From: Planctomycetota bacterium
Lineage (GTDB): Bacteria > Planctomycetota > Phycisphaerae > WQYP01
Reading direction: 5' to 3'
Length of the DNA: 8,921 nucleotides
Assembly (NCBI GenBank): GCA_021780285.1
Contig: JAJXZA010000198.1
Location: 1 to 8,921 of the forward strand
Shown here: piece after piece, positions 1 to 5,515 of the stretch
Layout: every line of letters starts with the position of its first letter
Position numbering within the stretch: the first letter of the stretch is position 1
Program-made: the position numbers and the translations under genes
Notes under the pieces: generated by a model
Seen by the model: the letters and a program-made list of their open reading frames with translations, nothing else
Database searches by the model: none
What the model was told of the DNA's origin: nothing

Positions 1-39
1 GAAATAAAGGTAAATAATCGGATGTTGCCGGCCATCCGA
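1..39 (-). terminator. Possible second terminator hairpin at the copper operon end
   Basis: On the minus strand a 7-bp perfect stem (TCGGATG with CATCCGA, 8-nt loop containing GCCGGC) is followed by the T-rich stretch TTATTTACCTTTATTTC. The T tract is interrupted, so this is weaker than the neighbouring hairpin at 42-66. It could act as a backup terminator, or on the plus strand belong to a gene outside the window. Confidence 0.3.
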
Positions 40-41
40 GT

Positions 42-66
42 AAAAAATGCGCCCAAATCGGTCGCA
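42..66 (-). terminator. Rho-independent terminator of the copper operon
   Basis: Read on the minus strand, TGCGACC and GGGCGCA pair at six of seven positions (one A/G mismatch) around a GATTT loop. Six consecutive T residues follow directly. It lies about 150 nt after the stop codon of the cupredoxin gene, the last gene of the minus-strand operon, and is the natural end of that transcript. Stem plus uninterrupted T run is the classical intrinsic terminator pattern. Confidence 0.7.
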
Positions 67-212
67 TACGGTCAGGAACCTTCATTTATTGCCTAATTTC
101 GCCACTTTGGCCCGTGAACGGTTACGAGAAATACTTCAATTCTGACCGCGAGCGGTATACATAGCTATCGAGGCACGCAAGGCGAGGCATCGTGCAAGAC
201 TGCTTACGTTGC

Positions 213-821
213 TTAATGCCCCGGCGTTATCACAAATTTGCCATACATTTTAAACGTCTTTGCGTGGGTGGGCATTTGGCACAGGTAATAATAAGTGCCC
301 GGCTTTTTGGCGGTGAATTTAACGGTGTCCACATAATACTTGGCCTGCGAACGTGTTTGTTTGCTGCGCGGAGCCAGCAGTGGTATCTGGGCGATTTGCC
401 CCGGCAATGGCGACGGGATGCTCACACCATAGGGAGGGGCAAGCTTACCAATGACAACACCATGCGCCATGCCGCCGCCAAAATCCATGTTGATCAGCGT
501 AAGGCTGACCTTGGCACCCGCGGGCACATCAAGCTCCGGATTCACAAGGCCGTGGACGGCAAATGTCATATCTTTAAGGCCGGGTTGGTTGGCCACAACA
601 ACAACGTGAACCTCTTTGCCCGAATACATAACCATATGACCCATGACCATGCCGGTACGCTCGCTAAGCTTGATAAGCTTTTTCGCGGCTTGATAGCTGA
701 CCAGGTGCGGTTTAGTTGGTAAAGCACCGTCTGCGACCGGCGCGGCTCGCAGATGGAAAGCCATCGCCATGGCGATGGCAAGGCTTATGCATACTGCCGC
801 CGGCGAAATTGAACGAAACAT
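213..821 (-). CDS. Rusticyanin-like type 1 copper protein (cupredoxin), exported
   Basis: This 202-residue protein is a probable small blue-copper electron carrier of the periplasm. Residues 1-27 form a signal peptide with a hydrophobic core rich in Ala, Met and Ile. The C-terminal half resembles rusticyanin: a His at 120 in GGGMAHG, a PPYG segment at 129-132, then GTYYYLCQMPTH leading into MYGKFVI. The likely copper ligands are His120, Cys181, His186 and Met192. The His-to-Met step is six residues, one more than the five I recall for rusticyanin, so the ligand loop is slightly longer. A Met-rich patch (58-65) could bind Cu(I) separately. The start has a strong AAGGAG site six bases upstream, and the gene follows the multicopper oxidase by 33 nt. 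It may accept electrons from or donate them to that oxidase, or simply buffer copper. The cupredoxin fold is secure; the closeness to rusticyanin is inference from motif order. Confidence 0.88.
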   Translation of the reverse strand: MFRSISPAAVCISLAIAMAMAFHLRAAPVADGALPTKPHLVSYQAAKKLIKLSERTGMVMGHMVMYSGKEVHVVVVANQPGLKDMTFAVHGLVNPELDVPAGAKVSLTLINMDFGGGMAHGVVIGKLAPPYGVSIPSPLPGQIAQIPLLAPRSKQTRSQAKYYVDTVKFTAKKPGTYYYLCQMPTHAKTFKMYGKFVITPGH

Positions 822-854
822 ATGTAACTCCTTAAAATCAAAAAATACAAAGAC

Positions 855-2237
855 TTAACTCATTGCGATGGCGGGACTGGCAGGCCCCGGAACGGGAGCG
901 GGAATATTCTGGGGGTTTATACCGTCGCGTTTGAGGTCTTCCTGTGCGGCGGGCAAAGCGAGCGTGCCTGCCGGCGGCTGGTACCAGCCGGGGTCCGCGT
1001 ACGATTTTAATTGATCGCGCACTTTCAGTATGGTAAACATGCCGCCCATGGTGATATCGCCATAGGGGCCGCGTGGCAGTGCCATGCCGGCGGTGTTGGG
1101 TATGGTGCCCATATCCATGCCGCCGGCCATACCGGTGGTTCCCATGGTCATGTAGCCCGGCAGCACGCTGCGGATTTTGTTGCCCATGTCGCCGGATTGC
1201 ACACCAATCATGTTCGGTACGTTGTGGCCCATTTGGTTCATGGTGTGGTGCGTCATGTGGCAGTGCATGGCCCAATCACCGGGGTTGCCGGCGATAAACT
1301 CTACGGTTCTTGTGGCTCCCACCGGCACGAGCACGGTCGTTGCCGGCTGCACCGCCGACGCCGGATATTCGCCGCCGTCGGAGGCGACAACGTTGAAGGA
1401 ATAGTTATGCAGATGAATCGGATGATGGTCCATAGGCCCAAGGTTGCCCAGTCGAATGCGCACCTTTTGGTTGGTTTTAACCACCAGCGGATGTGTTGAT
1501 GGAAAGCTCTTGGCATTCATGGTGAAGAGGTTAAAGTCGGTCATTTCGAGCGGGTTAGGGCGGTAAGCGCCGGGGTCAAGCCGCCATTCATGGAGCATAA
1601 TGGCGAAATCGCGGTCTACCTTGCGGCCGCCGGAGCGCGGATGAATCACAAACAGGCCGGTCATGCCAAGAGCAATCTGGGTCATTTCATCATGGTGGGA
1701 GTGATACATTTTGGTGCCGGACTCCACCAGCGTAAACTCATATTTATAGGTTTCGCCCGGTGGAATGGGTTTCTGGGTAAGGCCGCCGACGCCATCCATA
1801 CCGCTGGGCACATAAAGGCCGTGCCAATGCACGGTGGTCGGTGCGGCGATGCGGTTGGTGACATAAATACGCACGCGCTCGCCTTCAACCGCTTCGATCA
1901 CCGGGTGCAACATACCGTTGTAGCCCCAGCAAAGCGCTTTGACGCCCGGGCAGAACTCATTCCATACCTCCATGGCCACCATGTGAAACACTTTTACGCC
2001 ATCCACAATGGTGAACGGGAGCGTGCCGGTGTTGGGGGCCTCCACAGGCATGTAGTCTTTGCCGGGCAGGCCGGGCGGAAGTGGCTTGGCGTAGAGTGCC
2101 CGGCGTTTAGCTGCATCGGCGGTTACAGGGTGTGGCTCCGGAGGAGCGGCTGCCAAAAGCTCGGTTGAAGGCGAGGCGATGGCTCCTCCGGCGGCCAGCA
2201 AACTGCTGGAAATGAGCCAATTTCTGCGGGTAATCAT
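855..2237 (-). CDS. Tat-exported two-domain multicopper oxidase (copper/laccase-type)
   Basis: This 460-residue enzyme should couple one-electron oxidation of a substrate (Cu(I) or a phenolic/organic donor) to four-electron reduction of oxygen to water in the periplasm. The N-terminus has twin arginines (RRNWLIS, residues 4-10) before a hydrophobic stretch, a Tat-type signal. Copper motifs in order are HWH (137-139), HSH (179-181), HPIHLH (272-277) and HCH (325-327) with His331 and Met336. That supplies the full trinuclear centre, plus a type 1 site formed by His272, Cys326, His331 and Met336. Only about 90 residues separate HSH from HPIHLH, too few for the middle domain of CueO or CotA, so this looks like a two-domain enzyme with its type 1 copper in domain 2, as in small laccases. 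A Met/Gly-rich insert (about 351-400) recalls the Cu(I)-binding Met-rich segment of CueO. An AAGGAG site precedes the ATG, 31 nt after the TolC-family gene. Function as a cuprous oxidase is inferred from the neighbours. Confidence 0.92.
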   Translation of the reverse strand: MITRRNWLISSSLLAAGGAIASPSTELLAAAPPEPHPVTADAAKRRALYAKPLPPGLPGKDYMPVEAPNTGTLPFTIVDGVKVFHMVAMEVWNEFCPGVKALCWGYNGMLHPVIEAVEGERVRIYVTNRIAAPTTVHWHGLYVPSGMDGVGGLTQKPIPPGETYKYEFTLVESGTKMYHSHHDEMTQIALGMTGLFVIHPRSGGRKVDRDFAIMLHEWRLDPGAYRPNPLEMTDFNLFTMNAKSFPSTHPLVVKTNQKVRIRLGNLGPMDHHPIHLHNYSFNVVASDGGEYPASAVQPATTVLVPVGATRTVEFIAGNPGDWAMHCHMTHHTMNQMGHNVPNMIGVQSGDMGNKIRSVLPGYMTMGTTGMAGGMDMGTIPNTAGMALPRGPYGDITMGGMFTILKVRDQLKSYADPGWYQPPAGTLALPAAQEDLKRDGINPQNIPAPVPGPASPAIAMS

Positions 2238-2268
2238 AATAAAACTCCTTTTAAAGCTGTAATCGCAA

Positions 2269-3732
2269 TTATTTGCCCTTCACCATTGACGCGGTGTGCG
2301 GCCGTGAAGATGCCGGGCCGATGGCCGGCAATCTGCCGCCGAGGTCTTCGCGCAACCGTTGGCGGGCCACCCAGTACTGCCGCAGTGATTGAACGTAGTG
2401 CTCTTGGGCACGAATCTCGGCATGTCGCGCCGCCAGCCAGGTAAAGACGCTCACATACATGCCGTAAAAGGCGCTTCGCTGTTCTGTGACGATGCGGTGT
2501 CGCAGAGGCAGCAGAACTTTGGCGTAAAAGTTCGCCTGTTGGCGGGCGGCTGTGAGGCGAATCCAATCTTCACGCACCATGGCCCGCAGGTTCACTGCCA
2601 TGGCCTTGTAGCGATGGGCTGCGGCCATGTATTCGGCGGCGGCACGAGCCACGGCCGGTTGCCCTTGATTGAAAATGGGCAGCGGAATAGAAAACTCCGG
2701 TCCGAGCGTACTCTTAACGTCAGGGTCGCGCACATACGCCAGCCCGAATGACGCACCCGGAAACAGCCAGCCGACATGGGCCATGTTGAGTTGCTGCTTT
2801 AGCGCCAGCATTTTCTGCCTTTGAGCGGCCAGAGCGAGGCTGTTTTTAACGGCCAGCGATTCTATATCGGCCTGCGTTAAATCGCCGAGGGGCATCGGCG
2901 GCAGCGTGGCTGGTATGCGATAATCAAGCGATTGGCCCCAAAGTCCCATGAGCGAGCCGAGCTTTTCATGCGATTCAAGTGCGGCGGCATGCGCGGCGGC
3001 GGCTTTGAGTTTGCTGGTTTCGTAAAAATCCAGCGGCAGGTCGTAGGCGAGTTCGGATGTGTTGCCCGCCTGGCGCAAATGCCTTGCCGCATCGGCGCCG
3101 GCGGCGGCTACCTGAACAATGTGCTGCTGCATTGCCGCGAGTTCGAGAGCCGCCTGGTAGCGGTAGTATTGACGGCGAACTTTAGCTGCGAGCGTCAAAA
3201 CGTCATTCGTGACGGCAGCTTGCGCAGAGCGAAAATTAGCCTGCGCCATGTGTTTGCGCGCCGGCAGCAGCAGCAAATCAAGGAACGTCTGATCTATGCT
3301 GGCATTAACCGCGTGATACGGCCTGGCCGGAAATCGCATCTGAAACGACAGCACTGGGTTGCTAAGCAGCCCGGCCGACACGAGGTCCGCCTCTGATACG
3401 CCGAGCTTTTCGTAATCGGCCTGCAGCGACTGGTTGTTGAGCAACGCGATTTCAACTGCGGCGTCTACTGTTAAAGGCTCCTTGAGCAGCGCGCGGGTGC
3501 GTTGGGTAATTTGCCCGGCAGCCTTGGAACCATTATTCCATATGACTGTTTCGCCCAGGCGAGACTTCACCAGTGAGCCTACATGATTGAATCCCGCCTG
3601 CGGATGCACCGTGGCACAGCCGGCGATGCCTGTTAAAAGCGCCGAAACCGCAACAATGCGGCGAATCATCGCCGGCTTATCTGAATGAGTCTGCTCGGGC
3701 GGTCGGCTGCGTAAAAGTTTTGGATAAATCAT
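2269..3732 (-). CDS. TolC-family outer-membrane efflux lipoprotein (OEP family)
   Basis: This 487-residue protein is a probable trimeric outer-membrane channel for a tripartite efflux pump. A hydrophobic segment ends in the lipobox I-A-G-C, with Cys39 as the predicted lipid-modified residue. The body is almost entirely helical and Ala/Leu/Gln-rich, with two successive OEP repeats (about 90-280 and 290-470). A typical OEP opening with ALLNNQSL and SAGLLSNPVLS lies near 90-130. The 3732 start is chosen because GGAGG sits seven bases upstream and the ATG overlaps the stop of the lipoprotein gene as ATGA, indicating translational coupling. It does leave an unusually long 25-residue segment before the hydrophobic core. 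The alternative start at 3669 (MIRRIV) gives a conventional lipoprotein signal but has no Shine-Dalgarno sequence. In copper operons such proteins usually partner with CusA/CusB-like components, which are absent here, so the pump partners must be encoded elsewhere. Confidence 0.9.
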   Translation of the reverse strand: MIYPKLLRSRPPEQTHSDKPAMIRRIVAVSALLTGIAGCATVHPQAGFNHVGSLVKSRLGETVIWNNGSKAAGQITQRTRALLKEPLTVDAAVEIALLNNQSLQADYEKLGVSEADLVSAGLLSNPVLSFQMRFPARPYHAVNASIDQTFLDLLLLPARKHMAQANFRSAQAAVTNDVLTLAAKVRRQYYRYQAALELAAMQQHIVQVAAAGADAARHLRQAGNTSELAYDLPLDFYETSKLKAAAAHAAALESHEKLGSLMGLWGQSLDYRIPATLPPMPLGDLTQADIESLAVKNSLALAAQRQKMLALKQQLNMAHVGWLFPGASFGLAYVRDPDVKSTLGPEFSIPLPIFNQGQPAVARAAAEYMAAAHRYKAMAVNLRAMVREDWIRLTAARQQANFYAKVLLPLRHRIVTEQRSAFYGMYVSVFTWLAARHAEIRAQEHYVQSLRQYWVARQRLREDLGGRLPAIGPASSRPHTASMVKGK

Positions 3733-4055
3733 GGATGGCCTCCATTACTTTTCATATTCATGCCGGGCATATTCATGGTGTTGGTGTTCATGGCCGGTGC
3801 GGGAGTAGCCCCGGCGCGATTGGCCGCACTGGAGCCGGGAATATGCTCGCCAAGCTGCAGCGGCGGCGGCGCAATTTCGCGGGCGCCCTGGGTTACGCTC
3901 AGCATTGAGCCGGTGTTAATGGGCGGCCCGGCGGGCGCACTTGGATTGGCCGGATTGGTCAATGCCGCGGCTGGGTCTGCCGCCATGGGGCGGTGCTGTG
4001 CGCAACCGGCACACAGCGCAGGCAATGCGAGTAAAAGTGATGCACGTATTTTCAT
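3729..4055 (-). CDS. Small lipoprotein with methionine-rich C-terminal tail
   Basis: This 108-residue product begins MKIRASLLLALPALCAGC: a short basic N-region, a hydrophobic core and an L-C-A-G-C lipobox with Cys18 as predicted lipidation site. After that the chain is low-complexity and rich in Ala, Pro and Asn, probably unfolded. It ends in a Met/Asn-rich tail (MNTNTMNMPGMNMK) followed by a terminal GGHP. Met-x-Met and Met-x-x-Met spacing of this kind is typical of periplasmic Cu(I)/Ag(I) binding segments, so it may be a membrane-tethered copper sponge or chaperone. The frame stays open upstream to 4199, but 4055 is preferred because CAGGAGA lies just upstream and the signal peptide then starts correctly. 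Its stop overlaps the start of the TolC-family gene. I recognise no named family. Confidence 0.75.
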   Translation of the reverse strand: MKIRASLLLALPALCAGCAQHRPMAADPAAALTNPANPSAPAGPPINTGSMLSVTQGAREIAPPPLQLGEHIPGSSAANRAGATPAPAMNTNTMNMPGMNMKSNGGHP

Positions 4056-4076
4056 AAATCTCCTGGGGCAATAGAT

Positions 4077-4093
4077 ACGCAATGACATTGCGT
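4077..4093. promoter_or_regulatory. Palindrome ACGCAATG-N-CATTGCGT upstream of the lipoprotein gene
   Basis: Eight-base arms match perfectly around a single central base, 22 bp upstream of the lipoprotein start. This could be a dimeric regulator's operator inside the operon or a small mRNA hairpin near the ribosome binding site. No convincing -35/-10 pair accompanies it. The half-site GCAAT recurs in the inverted repeat at 4709-4724 upstream of the main promoter. Confidence 0.35.
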
Positions 4094-4159
4094 TAATCAT
4101 GCTGGCGGCAAAAAGTGCTGACCGCTTAGCGCATTTTAGCAAACGATAAGAAAATGATA

Positions 4160-4597
4160 TTAAATGATCAGCGCGCAGTGCTGGCGCAGCAGCGAGCAAT
4201 CGTGTCTAGCCAAACCGATGGACACAGGGCATGCAAAGCGAGGCTTCAGCGGTGAAAGCCCACTGCGGTATAGAGGTGCGATCAAGTGGTTGATCGCAGC
4301 AAACGGGCCGGGGAGAACGGTGGTTGCGGCTGCGTCAGTCTTGACGCGATGGGCGTGATGCAGGCAATAGTCGCGTGAATTATGACCATTGGTATGGCAG
4401 CCCGGCATGGATTGAATGGGATGATTACGGTGGTGTTGGCAGCAGGGGCATGACGCTGGCCCTGTGCCGGTGGTGCAGCGACTGCAGCAGGCATCGCCCG
4501 GATAGTTCGCATGAACTTCCGCAGCAGAGCATTCGCAGCGAGCTGTGCCGCCCGCCATGGAAATAGCCAACAGCAGCACCATGCAATATCGAGCCAT
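4160..4597 (-). CDS. Secreted cysteine/histidine-rich protein of unknown family
   Basis: This is about 145 residues, starting MARYCMVLLLAISMAGG, a probable signal peptide. The mature part carries clustered metal-type ligands: CEC, CCSRC, CPCCQHH, GCH and YCLHH, with 14 Cys and 12 His in the whole chain. A less ordered Pro/Leu-containing part follows, ending HDCSLLRQHC. Such density suggests binding of copper or another soft metal, or a disulfide-rich exported protein. I do not recognise the family. It is the first gene of the copper operon, 105 nt before the lipoprotein gene. Start choice is uncertain: ATGs also occur at 4618, 4606 and 4582 in frame and none has a Shine-Dalgarno site. Position 4597 is preferred because the predicted promoter's -10 element overlaps 4614-4619, which would exclude the longest form. 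Overlapping reading frames on the same strand also stay open, so a wrong frame is possible; the signal peptide plus metal motifs favour this one. Confidence 0.55.
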   Translation of the reverse strand: MARYCMVLLLAISMAGGTARCECSAAEVHANYPGDACCSRCTTGTGPASCPCCQHHRNHPIQSMPGCHTNGHNSRDYCLHHAHRVKTDAAATTVLPGPFAAINHLIAPLYRSGLSPLKPRFACPVSIGLARHDCSLLRQHCALII

Positions 4598-4613
4598 CGC
4601 AAACATAACGGGG

Positions 4614-4643
4614 AGCATATCGGTTTGCCGATGGGCGTGTCAA
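4614..4643 (-). promoter_or_regulatory. Probable sigma-70-type promoter of the copper operon
   Basis: On the minus strand a perfect -35 TTGACA (4643-4638) is followed after 18 nt by TATGCT (4619-4614), four of six bases of the -10 consensus. Transcription would begin near 4607, just ahead of the Cys/His-rich gene. An A/T-rich stretch (TTTTTGT) and two 11-bp direct repeats sit immediately upstream of the -35. Confidence 0.5.
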
Positions 4644-4648
4644 ACAAA

Positions 4649-4670
4649 AAGTGTTCCAGAAGTGTTCCAG
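4649..4670 (-). repeat. Tandem 11-bp direct repeat abutting the -35 element
   Basis: The minus strand reads CTGGAACACTT twice in immediate succession, an exact 22-bp tandem duplication ending five bases before the TTGACA hexamer. Exact direct repeats one helical turn apart at this place are typical of response-regulator or other activator sites. Regulation by copper is inferred only from the downstream genes. Confidence 0.55.
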
Positions 4671-4708
4671 CAAAGCAGACGCACGTGGCTATTTGCCGGG
4701 CGGCGTTC

Positions 4709-4724
4709 GCAATCCAATGATTGC
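4709..4724. promoter_or_regulatory. Inverted repeat GCAATC-caat-GATTGC upstream of the copper promoter
   Basis: Six-base arms match perfectly around a four-base spacer, about 40 bp upstream of the direct repeats. The shared GCAAT/ATTGC half-site with the palindrome at 4077-4093 makes it a candidate regulator site, although the half-site spacing differs (six versus three bases). Confidence 0.25.
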
Positions 4725-4933
4725 AGCCCACACCCGTGATGGAGGCCCCTCACTGAGCCGCCGGCTTGCCGGTGGTAACCGTGCTGCGGCCCAAAGCGAT
4801 TTATCACGAATTTGCCCACAACGCAGTTATGGGCACGGCATGAATATTGTGGGCTAAAGGAATGACCTGCTCGCCCAAGTACAATATGACGCCCCGCACA
4901 AACTTGCCGCCCGCCGCCCTGCGGGGTGGGGCT

Positions 4934-5020
4934 GAAATGCCCCGTGTGCTTTGTTGTCGGATCTCGCAGACTCGTTATTCAGAGTCGGCTCGATCCTCCG
5001 CCGCGCATACGGGGCATTTC
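4934..5020. repeat. Large nested inverted repeat (87 nt), possible structured RNA or mobile palindrome
   Basis: The left arm GAAATGCCCCGTGTGC (4934-4949) and right arm GCATACGGGGCATTTC (5005-5020) pair over 16 positions with one G-T wobble. Inside them GGATC (4959-4963) pairs with GATCC (4992-4996), and GACTC (4969-4973) pairs with GAGTC (4982-4986) around the 8-nt loop GTTATTCA. Neither end has a T tract, so it is not a standard terminator. No target-site duplication is visible at its edges. It lies 88 nt after the DUF5522-like gene on that gene's strand. Confidence 0.6.
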
Positions 5021-5107
5021 AAACCCATCGCAATCCCGGCCATTACTCGGACAGGCTCCTGGCTTGCTGCCGTAAAATCATAGCGATGGGGCCTATGGCG
5101 CTCGGGT

Positions 5108-5320
5108 TTATTGCGAACTGTTGCGCGTGTCGCTGCGGGTTGGATCATACGGGCAGTTGCGGCAGCCGCTGCCGCAGCAGGCTTTGCGTGCCAAAAGGTA
5201 ATCGCGCGACATCGCTCCGTTTTCGTCCTGCATGCGGCACAGTGCCCGTTTGCAGCGCGGGCAGCAATCGCCCGGCGTGGCATCGCGCAGAGCCAGACAT
5301 TGCGGGCAGAACATAAACAT
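5108..5320 (-). CDS. Small cysteine-rich DUF5522-like protein
   Basis: This 70-residue cytosolic protein carries paired metal-ligand cysteines: CPQC (5-8), CPRC (20-23), Cys28, and then the signature CCGSGCRNCPY (48-58). The last motif, preceded by RDYLLARKA, matches what I recall of the DUF5522 family. In that family the CC-x3-C-x2-C block follows a YLL segment, and it is often joined to a CxxC zinc-ribbon-like part as here. A zinc- or iron-sulfur-binding role is plausible, but no biochemical function is known to me. The start is ATG 5320 or the in-frame ATG at 5314; the latter has a weak GTGGA just upstream. It is divergent from the DUF71 gene with a 195-bp gap. The coding frame is well supported by the cysteine pattern. 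Confidence 0.72.
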   Translation of the reverse strand: MFMFCPQCLALRDATPGDCCPRCKRALCRMQDENGAMSRDYLLARKACCGSGCRNCPYDPTRSDTRNSSQ

Positions 5321-5469
5321 CCACTGAGTTTAACGGTAGTTGCATGGCAAAGCGAGATGGCGAACTGATATTGGCCGGTGCGGCGGTGCACGGTTCTAAA
5401 TGTTTGCCGCGGCGTTGGCCGAATGTGCCCGGTGCGTTAAAGTGCGGGCGGTGCAACTTCGCATCGCCC

Positions 5470-5499
5470 TTGGCTGGTGGTGCGTTTGGTTGTTAAACT
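5470..5499 (+). promoter_or_regulatory. Weak candidate promoter for the DUF71-BtuF pair
   Basis: TTGGCT (5470-5475), an 18-nt spacer and TAAACT (5494-5499) with a TG two bases before the hexamer form a marginal extended -10 promoter. The start point would fall near 5506, only about ten bases before the ATG and at the ribosome-binding site, which weakens the proposal. Confidence 0.25.
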
Positions 5500-5515
5500 T
5501 TTTCAGGTTAAACGC

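Larger units (their letters stand above)
4671..5107. other. Intergenic region without a supportable gene, rich in inverted repeats
   Basis: Short ORFs occur here on both strands, but none has a recognisable domain, signal peptide or good ribosome site. The region holds several inverted repeats: GCAATC-caat-GATTGC (4709-4724), a CCGGC-tt-GCCGG hairpin (4762-4773), GCCCACAA/TTGTGGGC arms (4814-4821 and 4847-4854), and the large structure at 4934-5020. A minus-strand B12-box-like string lies at 5048-5065. No regulator of the copper operon is encoded. Confidence 0.5.

Noticed and set aside
192..722. 176-codon plus-strand ORF over the cupredoxin gene
   Set aside because: It is antisense to a gene with clear copper ligands, signal peptide and ribosome site, and its translation has no recognisable features.
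1011..1499. 162-codon His-rich plus-strand ORF opposite the multicopper oxidase
   Set aside because: The His richness arises from the reverse complement of Met- and His-rich codons in the oxidase; there is no ribosome site or domain.
4282..4731. 149-codon minus-strand ORF overlapping the Cys/His-rich gene in another frame
   Set aside because: It would start upstream of the predicted promoter, lacks a signal peptide followed by ordered metal motifs, and ends mid-operon. The alternative frame is better supported, though not certain.
4762..4773. CCGGC-tt-GCCGG hairpin considered as a terminator
   Set aside because: There is no T tract on either strand and the minimal loop is very tight, so it is noted only as a repeat in the intergenic entry.
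4651..4857. Short plus-strand ORFs in the intergenic region
   Set aside because: They cross several inverted repeats and the operon promoter, and show no domain, signal or ribosome site.
4975..5059. Minus-strand peptide reading MGLKCPVCAAED near 4975-5026, resembling the start of the regulator NrdR (MKCPxCG.ED)
   Set aside because: The frame stops after 17 codons of this reading, no second CxxC follows in any frame, and the sequence is one arm of the large palindrome, so the resemblance is probably chance.
5158..5176. Perfect 19-nt palindrome TGCGGCAGC-C-GCTGCCGCA
   Set aside because: It lies inside the DUF5522-like gene and is explained by the codons for the conserved CGSGCRN motif.
5048..5200. 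Full cobalamin riboswitch on the minus strand (a GCCGCAACTG string also occurs at about 5154-5163)
   Set aside because: The second match is explained by coding for GCRNCP, and I see no convincing GGTG-type or GCCACTG core elements, so no riboswitch is annotated.
4975..5391. 138-codon minus-strand ORF overlapping the DUF5522-like gene
   Set aside because: It has an Ala-rich low-complexity translation with no motif, whereas the overlapping frame shows the conserved cysteine pattern.
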